From positions 124,001 to 188,000 of the forward strand of contig NZ_JAUKWQ010000007.1 in assembly GCF_030504645.1 (NCBI RefSeq): a stretch of 64,000 nucleotides of DNA, given 5' to 3'. Source of the stretch: Rhizobium oryzicola (GTDB lineage Bacteria > Pseudomonadota > Alphaproteobacteria > Rhizobiales > Rhizobiaceae). Each line of letters opens with the position of its first letter. Position 1 is the stretch's first letter. The translations under genes were made by a program, and so were the position numbers. Shown here in pieces: positions 1 to 8,831 of the stretch. The notes beneath the pieces are model-generated. The model did no database searches. It was not told where the DNA came from and was given only the letters and a program-made list of their open reading frames with translations.

Positions 1-641
1 CCAAACGGCATGGCGATACGCTGAACCTTGCCATGTTGCCGACCTTCGGAACACGCTGGCTCTTGCCGCGCATTCCGCGCTTCGTGGCCAAGCACCCGGA
101 GATTACGCTCAATTTTGCCACGCGCATCGGCATCTTCGACTTCGAGCGCGACGGGATCGATTTCGCCATTCATATCGGCCAGCCTGATTGGCCGGGGGCC
201 GAATGCACCTTCCTGATGGACGAAATGGTTGCTCCCGTTGCCTGTCCATCTTTTCTGGCCGCCAATCCTATATCCGCACCTGCCGATCTCCTGGCTCTGC
301 CCTTGCTGCATATGGCCTCGCGCCCGGGCGCCTGGGCGCAGTTCTTCGAAAGTCAGGGCGTGACAGGGGCGCCGGGTGAGGGCATGCGGTTCGAGCAGTT
401 CGCCAACGTGGCGCAGGCCTGCGGTGCGGGCTTGGGCGTTGCCTTGATGCCTCTCTTCCTGATCGAGGCAGAGCTGCGGTCTGGCGAACTTGTGCAGGCG
501 CTGTCGCTGCAGGTGCGCAGCCCCAGTTCCTATTACGCCGTGGCGCCCATCACCAAGATGGAATTCCGCCCCGTGGCGTTGTTCCGCGCCTGGCTTCTGG
601 AAGAGGTCGGGCGCTGGCGCGACGAACCCTATTACGCATAG
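1..641 (+). CDS. LysR-family transcriptional regulator, 5' truncated by window edge
   Basis: The open frame runs in from the left edge (first full codon at 3) and ends at 641, so only the effector-binding part of a LysR regulator is present and the N-terminal winged helix-turn-helix lies outside. The visible part begins in the first beta strand of the periplasmic-binding-like domain (TLNLAMLPTFGTRWLLPR) and includes FDFERDGIDFAIHIG, a pattern common in the GcvA/AmpR-like branch. An internal ATG at 33 is not the true start. The neighbouring phosphoribosyltransferase begins 12 bases downstream. The target genes cannot be told from this fragment; the peptide-uptake genes to the right are candidates by proximity only. 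Confidence 0.85.
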   Translation, partial: KRHGDTLNLAMLPTFGTRWLLPRIPRFVAKHPEITLNFATRIGIFDFERDGIDFAIHIGQPDWPGAECTFLMDEMVAPVACPSFLAANPISAPADLLALPLLHMASRPGAWAQFFESQGVTGAPGEGMRFEQFANVAQACGAGLGVALMPLFLIEAELRSGELVQALSLQVRSPSSYYAVAPITKMEFRPVALFRAWLLEEVGRWRDEPYYA

Positions 642-653
642 CAGGAGACGAGT

Positions 654-1331
654 ATGCTGCCGCACGAATTCTGGCAGGAGCTGCATGCTCCGGGTAGTTT
701 TGATCGGAGCGGTCCGTTCTCCGGTTTTTATCCGGCGGAGCTGGATGACCGGCGACAGTTGCGGCTCCCGATCCGCCCCCTCTCCGACGGGCAGCACGCG
801 CTCGCCTCGCTGATCATCAATCAGGCGAGCTTCGCGGTATTGGACGCGTTAGCCGAAAGGCTCGCGGCCAAGCTCGAGCGTCTGGGTGCGGATGTTATCG
901 TGGGCCTGCCGACGCTGGGGCTCACTTTGGCAGCGGCGGTGGCGCAGAAGCTTGGGCATGCGCGCTATGTGCCGCTCGGGACATCGCGCAAGTTCTGGTA
1001 CGAGGATGCGCTATCCGTGCCGCTCTCCTCCATCACCACACCGGAGCAAGCCAAGCGCCTCTACATCGATCCGCGCATGTTGCCGCTCATTCAAGGCAAG
1101 CGCGTCCTGCTCATCGATGACGTCATCTCCAGCGGCACGTCCATTCTTTCCGGCCTTGCGCTTTTGAAGGCGGTCGATGTCCAGCCGGTCGGAATCGGCG
1201 CGGCCATGTTGCAGTCAAACCGCTGGCAGGCGGGGTTTGAGGCGGCTGGTATCGATTGGCAGACCCTCGTCCATGGGGTTTTCCACACGCCGATGCTTGA
1301 GAAATCGGGCGATGGGCAATGGCAGGCGTGA
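654..1331 (+). CDS. phosphoribosyltransferase family protein
   Basis: A 225-residue cytoplasmic protein with the type I phosphoribosyltransferase PRPP loop VLLIDDVISSGTS at about residues 151-163, where the paired aspartates and following Gly-Thr-Ser bind PRPP ribose and phosphate. A second conserved stretch, DVIVGLPTLGLTLAAAVA (about 80-97), matches the pyrophosphate-binding loop region. The overall type is like adenine/xanthine phosphoribosyltransferases, so a nucleobase salvage role is likely, but the hood region that sets base specificity is not diagnostic by eye. It lies 12 bases after a LysR gene and 73 bases before a dipeptidase, on the same strand. The substrate is not known. Confidence 0.8.
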   Translation: MLPHEFWQELHAPGSFDRSGPFSGFYPAELDDRRQLRLPIRPLSDGQHALASLIINQASFAVLDALAERLAAKLERLGADVIVGLPTLGLTLAAAVAQKLGHARYVPLGTSRKFWYEDALSVPLSSITTPEQAKRLYIDPRMLPLIQGKRVLLIDDVISSGTSILSGLALLKAVDVQPVGIGAAMLQSNRWQAGFEAAGIDWQTLVHGVFHTPMLEKSGDGQWQA

Positions 1332-1404
1332 CGCGTCATTTTCGCCCTTGCGGCCTGTTTGAAGATCGTCCTAGGATCGATGCTGATTTATTTTCAAATG
1401 CTAA

Positions 1405-2466
1405 ATGCGGGTAATCGCAATGGAATTGGTGTTCGACGGTCACAATGACGTGCTTTTGCGCCTTTGGCGAAACAAGCGCGGCGGAGCCGATCCGGTGGCC
1501 GAATTCAAAAAGGGCATCAGCGATGGCCATATCGATGGGCCGCGTGCCAAGGCCGGCGGCTTGGCTGGCGGGCTGTGCGCCATCTACATCCCCTCCGGCG
1601 ACCTGATCCTGAAGGAGCCGGATGCCAATGGCCATTATGAGACGCCGCTGGCAGCTCCGCTGGAGCGCGCGCCGTCTCTCGACATCGCTTTGGAAAAGTT
1701 CGCGATCGCTCTCGAACTGGATCGGGCCGGCGCCTGGTGCATCTGCCGCACGGTGCCCGAAATTCGTGCTGCTATGGCGGATGGCATCTTTGCGGCAGTG
1801 ATGCACCTCGAAGGCTGCGAGCCGATCGACCGGGATCTCTCGGCGCTTTACGTGTTCCATGCTGCGGGTCTTCGTTCGTTGGGTCCCGTCTGGAGCCGCC
1901 ACAACATTTTCGGCCACGGCGTGCCCTTCGCTTATCCCATGTCGCCGGATACGGCGCCCGGCCTGACGGAAGCTGGCTTTGATCTGGTAAAGGCCTGTGA
2001 TCAGCTCGGCATCGTGATCGATCTTGCGCATATTACGGAAAAAGGCTTCTGGGATGTTGCCAAGGCCTCGACCAAGCCGCTGGTCGCCAGCCACTCCAAC
2101 GTTCACAATCTGACGCAGGTTGCCCGCAACCTGACTGACAAGCAGCTGGATGCGATTGCCGAGCGCAACGGCATTGTCGGCCTGAACTATGCGGTGACCA
2201 TGCTGCGGCCGGATGCCCGCGATGATGCGGCAACCTCGCTCGACCTGATGGTGCGCCATATCGATTACCTCGTGGACCGTATGGGGATCGATTGCGTCGG
2301 TCTCGGTTCTGACTTCGATGGCGCCACCGTGCCCCAAGATATCAGGGATGCGGCAGGCAATCAGAAACTGGTTGCAGCCCTGAAACGAGCCGGATACGGT
2401 GATGAAGACCTAATTAAGATCTGCCGCAACAACTGGTTGAGGATATTCGACGCCACCTGGCCTTGA
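1405..2466 (+). CDS. membrane dipeptidase (renal dipeptidase family, M19)
   Basis: A zinc dipeptidase of about 353 residues. The family metal ligands are visible: His13 and Asp15 in FDGHNDVLLRL, Glu136 in VMHLEGCEP, His209 in VIDLAHITEKG and His230 in VASHSNVHNL, plus an Asp in GLGSDFDGA near residue 303. Family members cleave dipeptides, including D-containing ones, and sometimes cyclic amides. There is no obvious signal peptide, so despite the family name it is probably cytoplasmic. An in-frame ATG at 1420 is an alternative start and fits the family N-terminus equally well. It ends 54 bases before a dipeptide-type ABC transporter, so hydrolysis of imported dipeptides is a reasonable inference. 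Confidence 0.88.
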   Translation: MRVIAMELVFDGHNDVLLRLWRNKRGGADPVAEFKKGISDGHIDGPRAKAGGLAGGLCAIYIPSGDLILKEPDANGHYETPLAAPLERAPSLDIALEKFAIALELDRAGAWCICRTVPEIRAAMADGIFAAVMHLEGCEPIDRDLSALYVFHAAGLRSLGPVWSRHNIFGHGVPFAYPMSPDTAPGLTEAGFDLVKACDQLGIVIDLAHITEKGFWDVAKASTKPLVASHSNVHNLTQVARNLTDKQLDAIAERNGIVGLNYAVTMLRPDARDDAATSLDLMVRHIDYLVDRMGIDCVGLGSDFDGATVPQDIRDAAGNQKLVAALKRAGYGDEDLIKICRNNWLRIFDATWP

Positions 2467-2520
2467 GATGTAGATGTTCGGCAAAACCAATCCAAAAACA
2501 AGCATGAAGGGGAACCTCCG

Positions 2521-4161
2521 ATGATCCATTCTGTCCAAAAGTACGCCCGCATTCTGTCCGCCAGCGCGGCACTTTCTCTGCTGGCGCTGGCCGCACCGCA
2601 GGCCTTTGCTGCAACGCCGGCCGACACGCTGGTTGAAGGCTTTGCCATCGACGACATCATCACGCTCGATCCGGGTGAGGCTTTCGAGCTGTCGACCGCG
2701 GAAGTCACCGCCAACACCTACAGCAAGCTGGTGGCGCTCGATCCGAGTGATACGTCGAAGGTGGTGGGCGAACTGGCAGCCAGCTGGACGGTCTCCGATG
2801 ACGGCCTGACCTATACGTTCAAGCTGAAGCCGGGCCTCAAGTTTGCGTCCGGCAACCCGATCACGGCAGCTGACGTTGCCTTTTCCTTCGAGCGTGCCGT
2901 CAAGCTCGACAAGTCGCCGGCCTTCCTGCTGACCCAGTTCGGCCTGAAGGGCGACAACGTCACCGACAAGGCCAAGGCGGTTGATGACGCAACTTTCGCG
3001 CTGACGGTCGACAAGCCCTATGCCCCGACCTTCGTGCTGAACGTGTTGACGGCGACCGTTGCTTCCGTCGTCGACAAGAAGGTCGTCATGGCAAAGGCCA
3101 AGCCGGTGACGCCAACGGCTGAATACAAGTACGACACAGATTTCGGTAATGACTTCCTGAAGACCGGCTATGCCGGTTCCGGCCCGTACAAGGCGGTGAC
3201 CTGGAAGGCGAATGAAGCGGTCGTTCTGGAAGCCAACCCCAATTATTTCGGCGAAAAGCCGAAGCTGAAGCGCGTCATCTACCGCAACATGAAGGAAAGT
3301 GCGTCGCAGCGTCTGGCCCTGGAAAACGGTGATATCGATGTCGCGCGTAACCTGGAGCCGAACGACCTGAAGGCAATCGCTTCCAAGTCGAACCTGGCCC
3401 AGACCTCTGCGCCGAAGGGCACACTCTATTACTTCAGCCTCAACCAGAAGAACCCGAACCTGGCAAAGCCGGAAGTTGTCGAAGCCTTCAAATATCTGGT
3501 GGATTACGATGCGATCGGCGCGACGTTGATCAACGGCATCGGCAAGATCCACCAGAGCTTCCTGCCCGAGGGACAGCTCGGCGCGCTTTCCGACAACCCC
3601 TACAAGCTGGATGTCGCCAAGGCCAAGGAACTGCTTGCCAAGGCTGGCCTGAAGGACGGCTTCAAGGTGACCATGGATGTGCGCAACACGCAGCCGGTGA
3701 CCGGCATTGCCGAAGCCGTGCAGCAGACGCTGGCTCAGGCCGGCATCAAGCTGGAAATTATTCCGGGCGATGGCAAGCAGACGCTGACGAAGTATCGCGC
3801 CCGCCAGCACGACATCTATATCGGCCAGTGGGGTTCGGACTATTTCGACCCGAACTCGAACGCCGAAACCTTCACTTCGAACCCGGACAATTCTGATGCG
3901 GGCAAGAACAAGACGCTGGCTTGGCGCAATGCTTGGGATGTGCCGGAGCTGACGAAGCAGACGCAGGCAGCGCTCCTGGAGAAGGACAGCGCCAAGCGCG
4001 CCGCCATCTACCAGGATCTGCAGAAGCAGGTTCTGGCCAAGAGCCCCTTCGTTGTGATCTTCCAGCAGGTTGAAGTGGCGGGCTATTCGTCCAAGCTGAA
4101 GGGCTTCAAGCTTGGCCCGAGCTTCGACACCAACTTCGTCTACACGGTCTCGAAGGACTAA
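2521..4161 (+). CDS. peptide-type ABC transporter substrate-binding protein (cluster A)
   Basis: A 546-residue periplasmic solute-binding protein of the DppA/OppA (SBP family 5) type. The N-terminus has a clear signal peptide with a hydrophobic core and a likely cleavage at AFA-ATP near residue 30. Family signatures follow: LAASWTVSDDGLTYTFKLKPGLKF and, later, YIGQWGSDYFDPNSNAETF in the second lobe. It is the first gene of a complete operon with two permeases and two ATPases (4173-7742), with a purine-rich Shine-Dalgarno region (AAGGGGAA) just before the ATG. The ligand is probably a dipeptide or similar small peptide or amine, judged from the adjacent dipeptidase, but the specificity is not readable from the sequence. 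Confidence 0.92.
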   Translation: MIHSVQKYARILSASAALSLLALAAPQAFAATPADTLVEGFAIDDIITLDPGEAFELSTAEVTANTYSKLVALDPSDTSKVVGELAASWTVSDDGLTYTFKLKPGLKFASGNPITAADVAFSFERAVKLDKSPAFLLTQFGLKGDNVTDKAKAVDDATFALTVDKPYAPTFVLNVLTATVASVVDKKVVMAKAKPVTPTAEYKYDTDFGNDFLKTGYAGSGPYKAVTWKANEAVVLEANPNYFGEKPKLKRVIYRNMKESASQRLALENGDIDVARNLEPNDLKAIASKSNLAQTSAPKGTLYYFSLNQKNPNLAKPEVVEAFKYLVDYDAIGATLINGIGKIHQSFLPEGQLGALSDNPYKLDVAKAKELLAKAGLKDGFKVTMDVRNTQPVTGIAEAVQQTLAQAGIKLEIIPGDGKQTLTKYRARQHDIYIGQWGSDYFDPNSNAETFTSNPDNSDAGKNKTLAWRNAWDVPELTKQTQAALLEKDSAKRAAIYQDLQKQVLAKSPFVVIFQQVEVAGYSSKLKGFKLGPSFDTNFVYTVSKD

Positions 4162-4172
4162 GGACCAGTTCC

Positions 4173-5240
4173 TTGACGCTTCCCGACACAAGCGGAGCGA
4201 CGCGACGAAGGTCGCGTCGGAACTCCCGCCGGTTTGGGGCGGTGCTGCGTTTCGCGGTCACCACCCTGACCACTTTCCTCGGCCTTCTGGCCGTGACCTT
4301 TTTCATTGGCCGCGTCATCCCGATCGATCCCGCGCTTGCCATCGTGGGCGATCGTGCGCCTGCGCATGTGGTGGAGCGGGTTCGCGAGGAACTGGGCCTG
4401 AACCTTCCGCTCTGGAAGCAGTTTTTCATTTATCTGCGCCAGGTGCTGACGGGTGATTTCGGCGTGTCCGTCCTCACCACCAATCCGGTCATGGAGGACA
4501 TCAAGCGAGTGTTTCCGGCGACGCTGGAACTTGCCAGTGTCGGTACGCTGATCGGCGCGTTTTTCGGAGTTCCACTCGGTGTGCTTGCCGCGGTGCGTCG
4601 CGGTAGTCTGGCAGACCAGATCGTGCGCGTGATCGGCCTGATCGGTTACTCCGTGCCCGTTTTCTGGCTGGCACTGCTGTCGCTGCTGTTTTTCTATGCG
4701 CGGCTGCATTGGGTCGCCTATCCCGGCCGCATCGACATTGCCTATGAATACACCTTCACCTCCACGACCGGCCTTTTCCTGCTCGATGCCATCATGCAGG
4801 GCGAGTGGGAAATCCTCTGGGACCTGTTCCGCCACATCATCCTTCCGGCCTCGCTGCTCGGCTATTTCTCGCTTGCCTATATCAGCCGCATGACGCGCTC
4901 GTTCATGCTCAACGAGCTGGCGCAGGAATATGTGGTGGCGGCGCGTGCCAAAGGTCTTTCCGAGGCCCGCATCATCTGGTTCCACGCGCTGCGCAATGCC
5001 GCCGTGCCGCTGGTGACGGTGATTGCCCTTTCCTATGCGGGCCTGCTCGAAGGCTCCGTGCTGACGGAAACCATCTTCTCCTGGCCGGGCATCGGCCTCT
5101 ACATCACCAATTCGCTGCAGAACGCCGACATCAACGCCGTGCTTGGTGGCACGCTGGTCATCGGCGCCGTGTTCGTGACCATCAACCTGTTGTCCGATCT
5201 TCTCTACCGGACGCTCGATCCCAGGACGCGCAGCCGATGA
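4173..5240 (+). CDS. peptide-type ABC transporter permease, DppB-like (cluster A)
   Basis: Inner-membrane permease of 355 residues, first of the pair. It has about six membrane segments and the binding-protein-dependent permease EAA loop, seen around EYVVAARAKGLSEARIIWFHALRNA. The N-terminus carries a basic extension (RRRSRRNSRR) before the first membrane helix. The start used is TTG at 4173, 11 bases after the binding-protein stop; a later start is possible because the first 20 residues are not typical of the family. It ends with an ATGA overlap into the next permease, indicating translational coupling. Confidence 0.9.
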   Translation: MTLPDTSGATRRRSRRNSRRFGAVLRFAVTTLTTFLGLLAVTFFIGRVIPIDPALAIVGDRAPAHVVERVREELGLNLPLWKQFFIYLRQVLTGDFGVSVLTTNPVMEDIKRVFPATLELASVGTLIGAFFGVPLGVLAAVRRGSLADQIVRVIGLIGYSVPVFWLALLSLLFFYARLHWVAYPGRIDIAYEYTFTSTTGLFLLDAIMQGEWEILWDLFRHIILPASLLGYFSLAYISRMTRSFMLNELAQEYVVAARAKGLSEARIIWFHALRNAAVPLVTVIALSYAGLLEGSVLTETIFSWPGIGLYITNSLQNADINAVLGGTLVIGAVFVTINLLSDLLYRTLDPRTRSR

Positions 5241-6163
5241 GCACTGAAACATTGAAACCCTACAGCCGCGCCTGGCTGCTCTCCGACCGCCCGACCTCGC
5301 GCCAGCAGGCGCGCATGGGCCGTGCCTACGTGATCTGGCGGCGTTTTTCGGAAAACCGGCTGGCGCTGCTTGGCCTGTTCATCATCATTGCGCTTATCGT
5401 CATTGCCGCATTGGCGGATGTGCTGTCACCGCATAACCCCGTCGTCGGCGACCTCATGCGCGCCCGGCTGCTGCCGCCGGGAACGGAGGGCTTCCTGCTG
5501 GGCACCGATGACCAGGGCCGCGATATCCTCTCCCGCCTGATCCATGGCTCGCGGCTGACGCTGCTGGTGGTGGTGCTCGTCGCGATCATCGCTGCACCGA
5601 TTGGCCTCGTGGTCGGCACTGTTGCAGGCTATGCCGGTGGCTGGGTGGATGCGGTGCTGATGCGCATTACGGATATCTTCCTCGCCTTTCCGAAGCTCGT
5701 GCTGGCGCTGGCACTGGTGGCGGCGCTTGGTCCCGGCATTGAAAACGCCATTCTGGCAATTGCCGTCACCTCCTGGCCGCCCTATGCCCGTATTGCCCGC
5801 GCGGAGACACTGACCTTCCGCAATTCGGAATTCATCTCGGCCGTGAAGCTGATGGGTGCGTCGCCCTTCCGCATCGTGCTGCGCCACGTCATGCCGCTCT
5901 GCATGTCATCACTGATCGTGCGTGTGACGCTTGATATGGCCGGCATCATCCTGACCGCTGCAGGTCTTGGCTTCCTCGGCCTTGGTGCGCAGCCGCCGCT
6001 GCCGGAATGGGGTGCAATGATTGCATCTGGCCGCCGCTTCATTCTCGACCAGTGGTGGGTGGCTGCCATGCCCGGCATTGCGATCCTGATCGTCAGCCTC
6101 GGCTTCAACCTGCTGGGTGATGGGCTACGCGACGCACTCGATCCGAAGGAGGCAGGCCAATGA
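5237..6163 (+). CDS. peptide-type ABC transporter permease, DppC-like (cluster A)
   Basis: Second inner-membrane permease, 308 residues. The start chosen is the ATG at 5237, which overlaps the stop of the preceding permease as ATGA; the open frame extends much further upstream but that part is a shadow of the dppB-like gene. DppC-family features are the N-terminal cytoplasmic segment with one helix (RLALLGLFIIIALIVIAALA), LLGTDDQGRDILSRLIHGSR after it, the EAA loop around SAVKLMGASPFRIVLRHVMP, and the C-terminal LLGDGLRDALDPK. It overlaps the following ATPase gene by 4 bases. Confidence 0.93.
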   Translation: MSTETLKPYSRAWLLSDRPTSRQQARMGRAYVIWRRFSENRLALLGLFIIIALIVIAALADVLSPHNPVVGDLMRARLLPPGTEGFLLGTDDQGRDILSRLIHGSRLTLLVVVLVAIIAAPIGLVVGTVAGYAGGWVDAVLMRITDIFLAFPKLVLALALVAALGPGIENAILAIAVTSWPPYARIARAETLTFRNSEFISAVKLMGASPFRIVLRHVMPLCMSSLIVRVTLDMAGIILTAAGLGFLGLGAQPPLPEWGAMIASGRRFILDQWWVAAMPGIAILIVSLGFNLLGDGLRDALDPKEAGQ

Positions 6164-6993
6164 GTACGCTTCTGACGGTGGATGATCTCAAGGTTTCCTT
6201 CCCCACCCGTACCGGCGAAATCAATGCCGTGCGCGGCGTGTCCTTTACGCTCGGCCGCGAGCGGCTGGGTATCGTTGGCGAGTCCGGTTCCGGCAAATCG
6301 CAGACGGGCAGGGCGATCATGGGGCTCACCCCCGGCCACGCGAAGATCACGGCCAAGACCTTGAACTTCGACGGCATTGATCTCTTGCACGCGTCTCCCA
6401 GGCAGCGGCGAGATCTGCGCGGCAAGCGCATCGCCATGATCCTGCAGGATCCGAAATATTCGCTGAACCCCGTGATGACGATCGGGCGACAGATCATCGA
6501 GACGTTGCAGACCCACGAAAAGGTTAGCTGGAAGCAGGGGCGCCAGCGGGCGCTCGATATGCTCGAAGCCGTGCAGATCCGCGACCCCGAACGCGTCTTT
6601 GACCTCTATCCGCATGAAGTTTCCGGCGGCATGGGCCAGCGCGTGATGATTGCCATGATGCTGGTCTGCGGCCCGGAACTGCTGATTGCGGATGAGCCGA
6701 CATCGGCGCTGGACGTGACGGTGCAGCTCGATGTGCTCGGCATTCTCGACAAGCTCGTGGCCGAACGCGGCATGGGGCTGATCTTCGTCAGCCACGACCT
6801 GCGGCTCGTCTCTTCCTTCTGCGACCGCGTGATCGTCATGTATGCGGGTCGCATCGTGGAGGAACTGCCGTCCGCGGATCTGGCCTCTGCCAAGCATCCC
6901 TATACGCAGGGGCTTCTCAACTGCCTGCCGCGGATCGGTTCGGACAGGCATCCGCTTCCCGTGCTGGAGCGCAAGGCGGAGTGGGCACAATGA
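6160..6993 (+). CDS. peptide-type ABC transporter ATP-binding protein, DppD-like (cluster A)
   Basis: A 277-residue cytoplasmic ATPase. The Walker A motif is GESGSGKS, the ABC signature is SGGMGQRVMIAMML, Walker B is LLIADEPTSALD, and a switch His follows in IFVSHDLRLVSSFC. The oligopeptide/dipeptide C-terminal extension (HPYTQGLLNCLPRIG) is present but short. It begins in an ATGA overlap with the DppC-like permease and ends in an ATGA overlap with the next ATPase. It should pair with that ATPase as the two different nucleotide-binding subunits of the importer, and it may also serve the ATPase-less cluster B downstream. Confidence 0.93.
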   Translation: MSTLLTVDDLKVSFPTRTGEINAVRGVSFTLGRERLGIVGESGSGKSQTGRAIMGLTPGHAKITAKTLNFDGIDLLHASPRQRRDLRGKRIAMILQDPKYSLNPVMTIGRQIIETLQTHEKVSWKQGRQRALDMLEAVQIRDPERVFDLYPHEVSGGMGQRVMIAMMLVCGPELLIADEPTSALDVTVQLDVLGILDKLVAERGMGLIFVSHDLRLVSSFCDRVIVMYAGRIVEELPSADLASAKHPYTQGLLNCLPRIGSDRHPLPVLERKAEWAQ

Positions 6994-7742
6994 CGGCGAC
7001 GGCACTTTCTGTTTCCGACATGGTCGTGACCTTTGACGAGTTCGTGGCGCTGAACCATGTCAGCCTCGATGTGCGGGAAGGCGAATCCTTCGGCATCGTA
7101 GGCGAATCCGGTTCCGGCAAGTCGACCCTTCTGCGCGCGGTGGCCGGATTGAATGTCTTCGAAAGCGGGCGCCTGACAGTGGCCGGGCGCAGCTATTCCG
7201 GCGCCAAGCGTGATCGGGACTTCTACCGCACCGTCCAAATGGTCTTCCAGGACCCCTATGGTTCGCTGCACCCGCGCCAGACGGTCGACCGCCTGCTGCT
7301 GGAGCCGCTCGCCATCCACGGCTTTACCGATGTCGATGTCCGCATCGCCCGCGCGCTGGACGAGGTGGGGCTGGGTTCCGGCTTCCGTTTCCGCTATTCA
7401 CACCAGTTGTCGGGCGGACAGCGCCAGCGCATCGCCATTGCCCGCGCGCTCATCCTGGAGCCGAAGATCCTGTTGCTCGATGAGCCGACCTCGGCGCTCG
7501 ATGCTTCGATCCAGGCGGAAATCCTGAACCTTCTGGAGCAGGCGCGGCGGGAGCGTGGTCTCACCTTCGTGATGGTTAGCCACGATCTCGGCGTCATCAG
7601 CCATATGTGCGACCGGCTGGCTGTCATGCGCAAGGGTGAGGTGGTGGAAACCTTTGCGGCCGATGCTCTGGAAAAGCGGGAGTTTTCCGCCGATTATACT
7701 CGGCAATTGCTGGTGGCCAGCGAAGGGTTCCGACGCGGCTGA
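6990..7742 (+). CDS. peptide-type ABC transporter ATP-binding protein, DppF-like (cluster A)
   Basis: Second ATPase of the importer, about 250 residues. Walker A is GESGSGKSTLL, the signature is [15 protein letters not shown], Walker B is ILLLDEPTSALD, and the switch His lies in MVSHDLGVISHMC. I start it at ATG 6990, which overlaps the preceding stop (ATGA) as elsewhere in this operon; a GTG at 6981 is in frame but less likely. It ends 34 bases before a LysR gene on the same strand. Confidence 0.92.
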   Translation: MTATALSVSDMVVTFDEFVALNHVSLDVREGESFGIVGESGSGKSTLLRAVAGLNVFESGRLTVAGRSYSGAKRDRDFYRTVQMVFQDPYGSLHPRQTVDRLLLEPLAIHGFTDVDVRIARALDEVGLGSGFRFRYSHQLSGGQRQRIAIARALILEPKILLLDEPTSALDASIQAEILNLLEQARRERGLTFVMVSHDLGVISHMCDRLAVMRKGEVVETFAADALEKREFSADYTRQLLVASEGFRRG

Positions 7743-7776
7743 CGCTTTGTTCCTTGTTCGATGCAATGGAAACCCG

Positions 7777-8706
7777 ATGCAGCTTCGTGCCCTGATGTAT
7801 TTCGATGAGCTCGTGCGCACCAATTCGATGCGCGCGGCGGCGGAGAATTTGAACGTCGCGCCGACTGCGATCAGCCGCCAGATCGAAAACCTCGAGCATT
7901 ATTTCGGCGCTCCGCTGGTGGAGCGCAGCAATCGCGGCATCAAGCTGACGGCAGCGGGTGAGCTGTTGGCAGCCCGTGCCGGCAAGACGCTGCGCGAGCT
8001 GGAGCATGTGCAGCAGCTGATTGATGATCTTGAAGGGCTGAAACGCGGCAAGGTGGTGATCTATGCCAACGGCGCAACGGTCGCAAACCTGCTTGCGCCG
8101 GTGCTGGCCCAGTTCAGCCTGAAATATCCGAAGCTGCGGTTCGAAGTGGCGATCACCAGTGCACGGCAGGCGATTGATGCGCTCGCCAATGCCGAGGCCG
8201 ATCTTGTGGTCACGCTGTTCGCGCCCAAGATGCCGGGCGTGAAGGTGCGTCTGCGTTCTGAAATCACCTATGATCTCATTGTTGCCGCCTCGCATTCGGC
8301 GGCAGCCTTGAAGGAAATTTCGGTGAAGGAGATCGCCGATCTGCCGCTTGCCCTGCCAGACAAGAATTTTGGCGCACGCCAGGCCTTCGAGGAACAGTTC
8401 GCGCGGGAAAAGCTGGAGCTTGATCCGGTCTTCGTGACCGGCTCGCTGGAAATGCTCAAGGAACTGGTGCTGCGCGAGGCAGCCGTCACCTTTCTGCCTG
8501 CTCTCACGGTTCAGCGGGAGGTGGAACTGGGCCTGCTGGCTGCGGTGCCTATCGCCGGGGGCAAGGGCGTGCACACAGCGATCGAACTCTGCGTCGCACC
8601 AGATCGCCAATTATCTTTTGCAGCTGCCAGGCTTGTCGATTTTATCGAGGCCTTCATGCAGGGCGCAGAGGCTGCGAAGACTCGCCGCAAGAAAAACTCC
8701 GTGTAG
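7777..8706 (+). CDS. LysR-family transcriptional regulator
   Basis: A 309-residue LysR regulator. The N-terminal winged helix-turn-helix is at about residues 1-60 (MRAAAENLNVAPTAISRQIENLE), followed by a linker helix and an effector domain beginning GKVVIYANGATVANLLAPVL. The open frame continues upstream, but the ATG at 7777 fits the family start exactly. It lies between two peptide-type transporter clusters on the same strand. A 27-base imperfect palindrome 20 bases after its stop (8725-8751), in front of the next binding-protein gene, is a candidate binding site, so it may control cluster B, cluster A, or both. Confidence 0.92.
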   Translation: MQLRALMYFDELVRTNSMRAAAENLNVAPTAISRQIENLEHYFGAPLVERSNRGIKLTAAGELLAARAGKTLRELEHVQQLIDDLEGLKRGKVVIYANGATVANLLAPVLAQFSLKYPKLRFEVAITSARQAIDALANAEADLVVTLFAPKMPGVKVRLRSEITYDLIVAASHSAAALKEISVKEIADLPLALPDKNFGARQAFEEQFAREKLELDPVFVTGSLEMLKELVLREAAVTFLPALTVQREVELGLLAAVPIAGGKGVHTAIELCVAPDRQLSFAAARLVDFIEAFMQGAEAAKTRRKKNSV

Positions 8707-8724
8707 CGATTTCGGCTACACAGA

Positions 8725-8751
8725 GCACACAAAATTCGCCATTGTGTGTGC
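8725..8751. promoter_or_regulatory. candidate LysR-type operator upstream of cluster B
   Basis: A 27-base imperfect palindrome with outer arms GCACACA and TGTGTGC; ten of the eleven outer base pairs match. It sits between the LysR stop and the binding-protein gene at 8832, where a promoter is expected. Its function is inferred from position and symmetry only. Confidence 0.4.
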
Positions 8752-8831
8752 AGTCATGAAATGACATCATTTTCTCATAATCCGGGTCGCGGCACACATC
8801 ATCCGCCGTGACCGACCCAAGGGGACGACTG

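Noticed and set aside
2410-4191. Long leftward open frame (593 codons) opposite the cluster A binding protein
   Set aside because: It is antisense to a clear SBP gene with signal peptide, and has the Arg/Leu/Gly-rich composition typical of GC-rich shadow frames.
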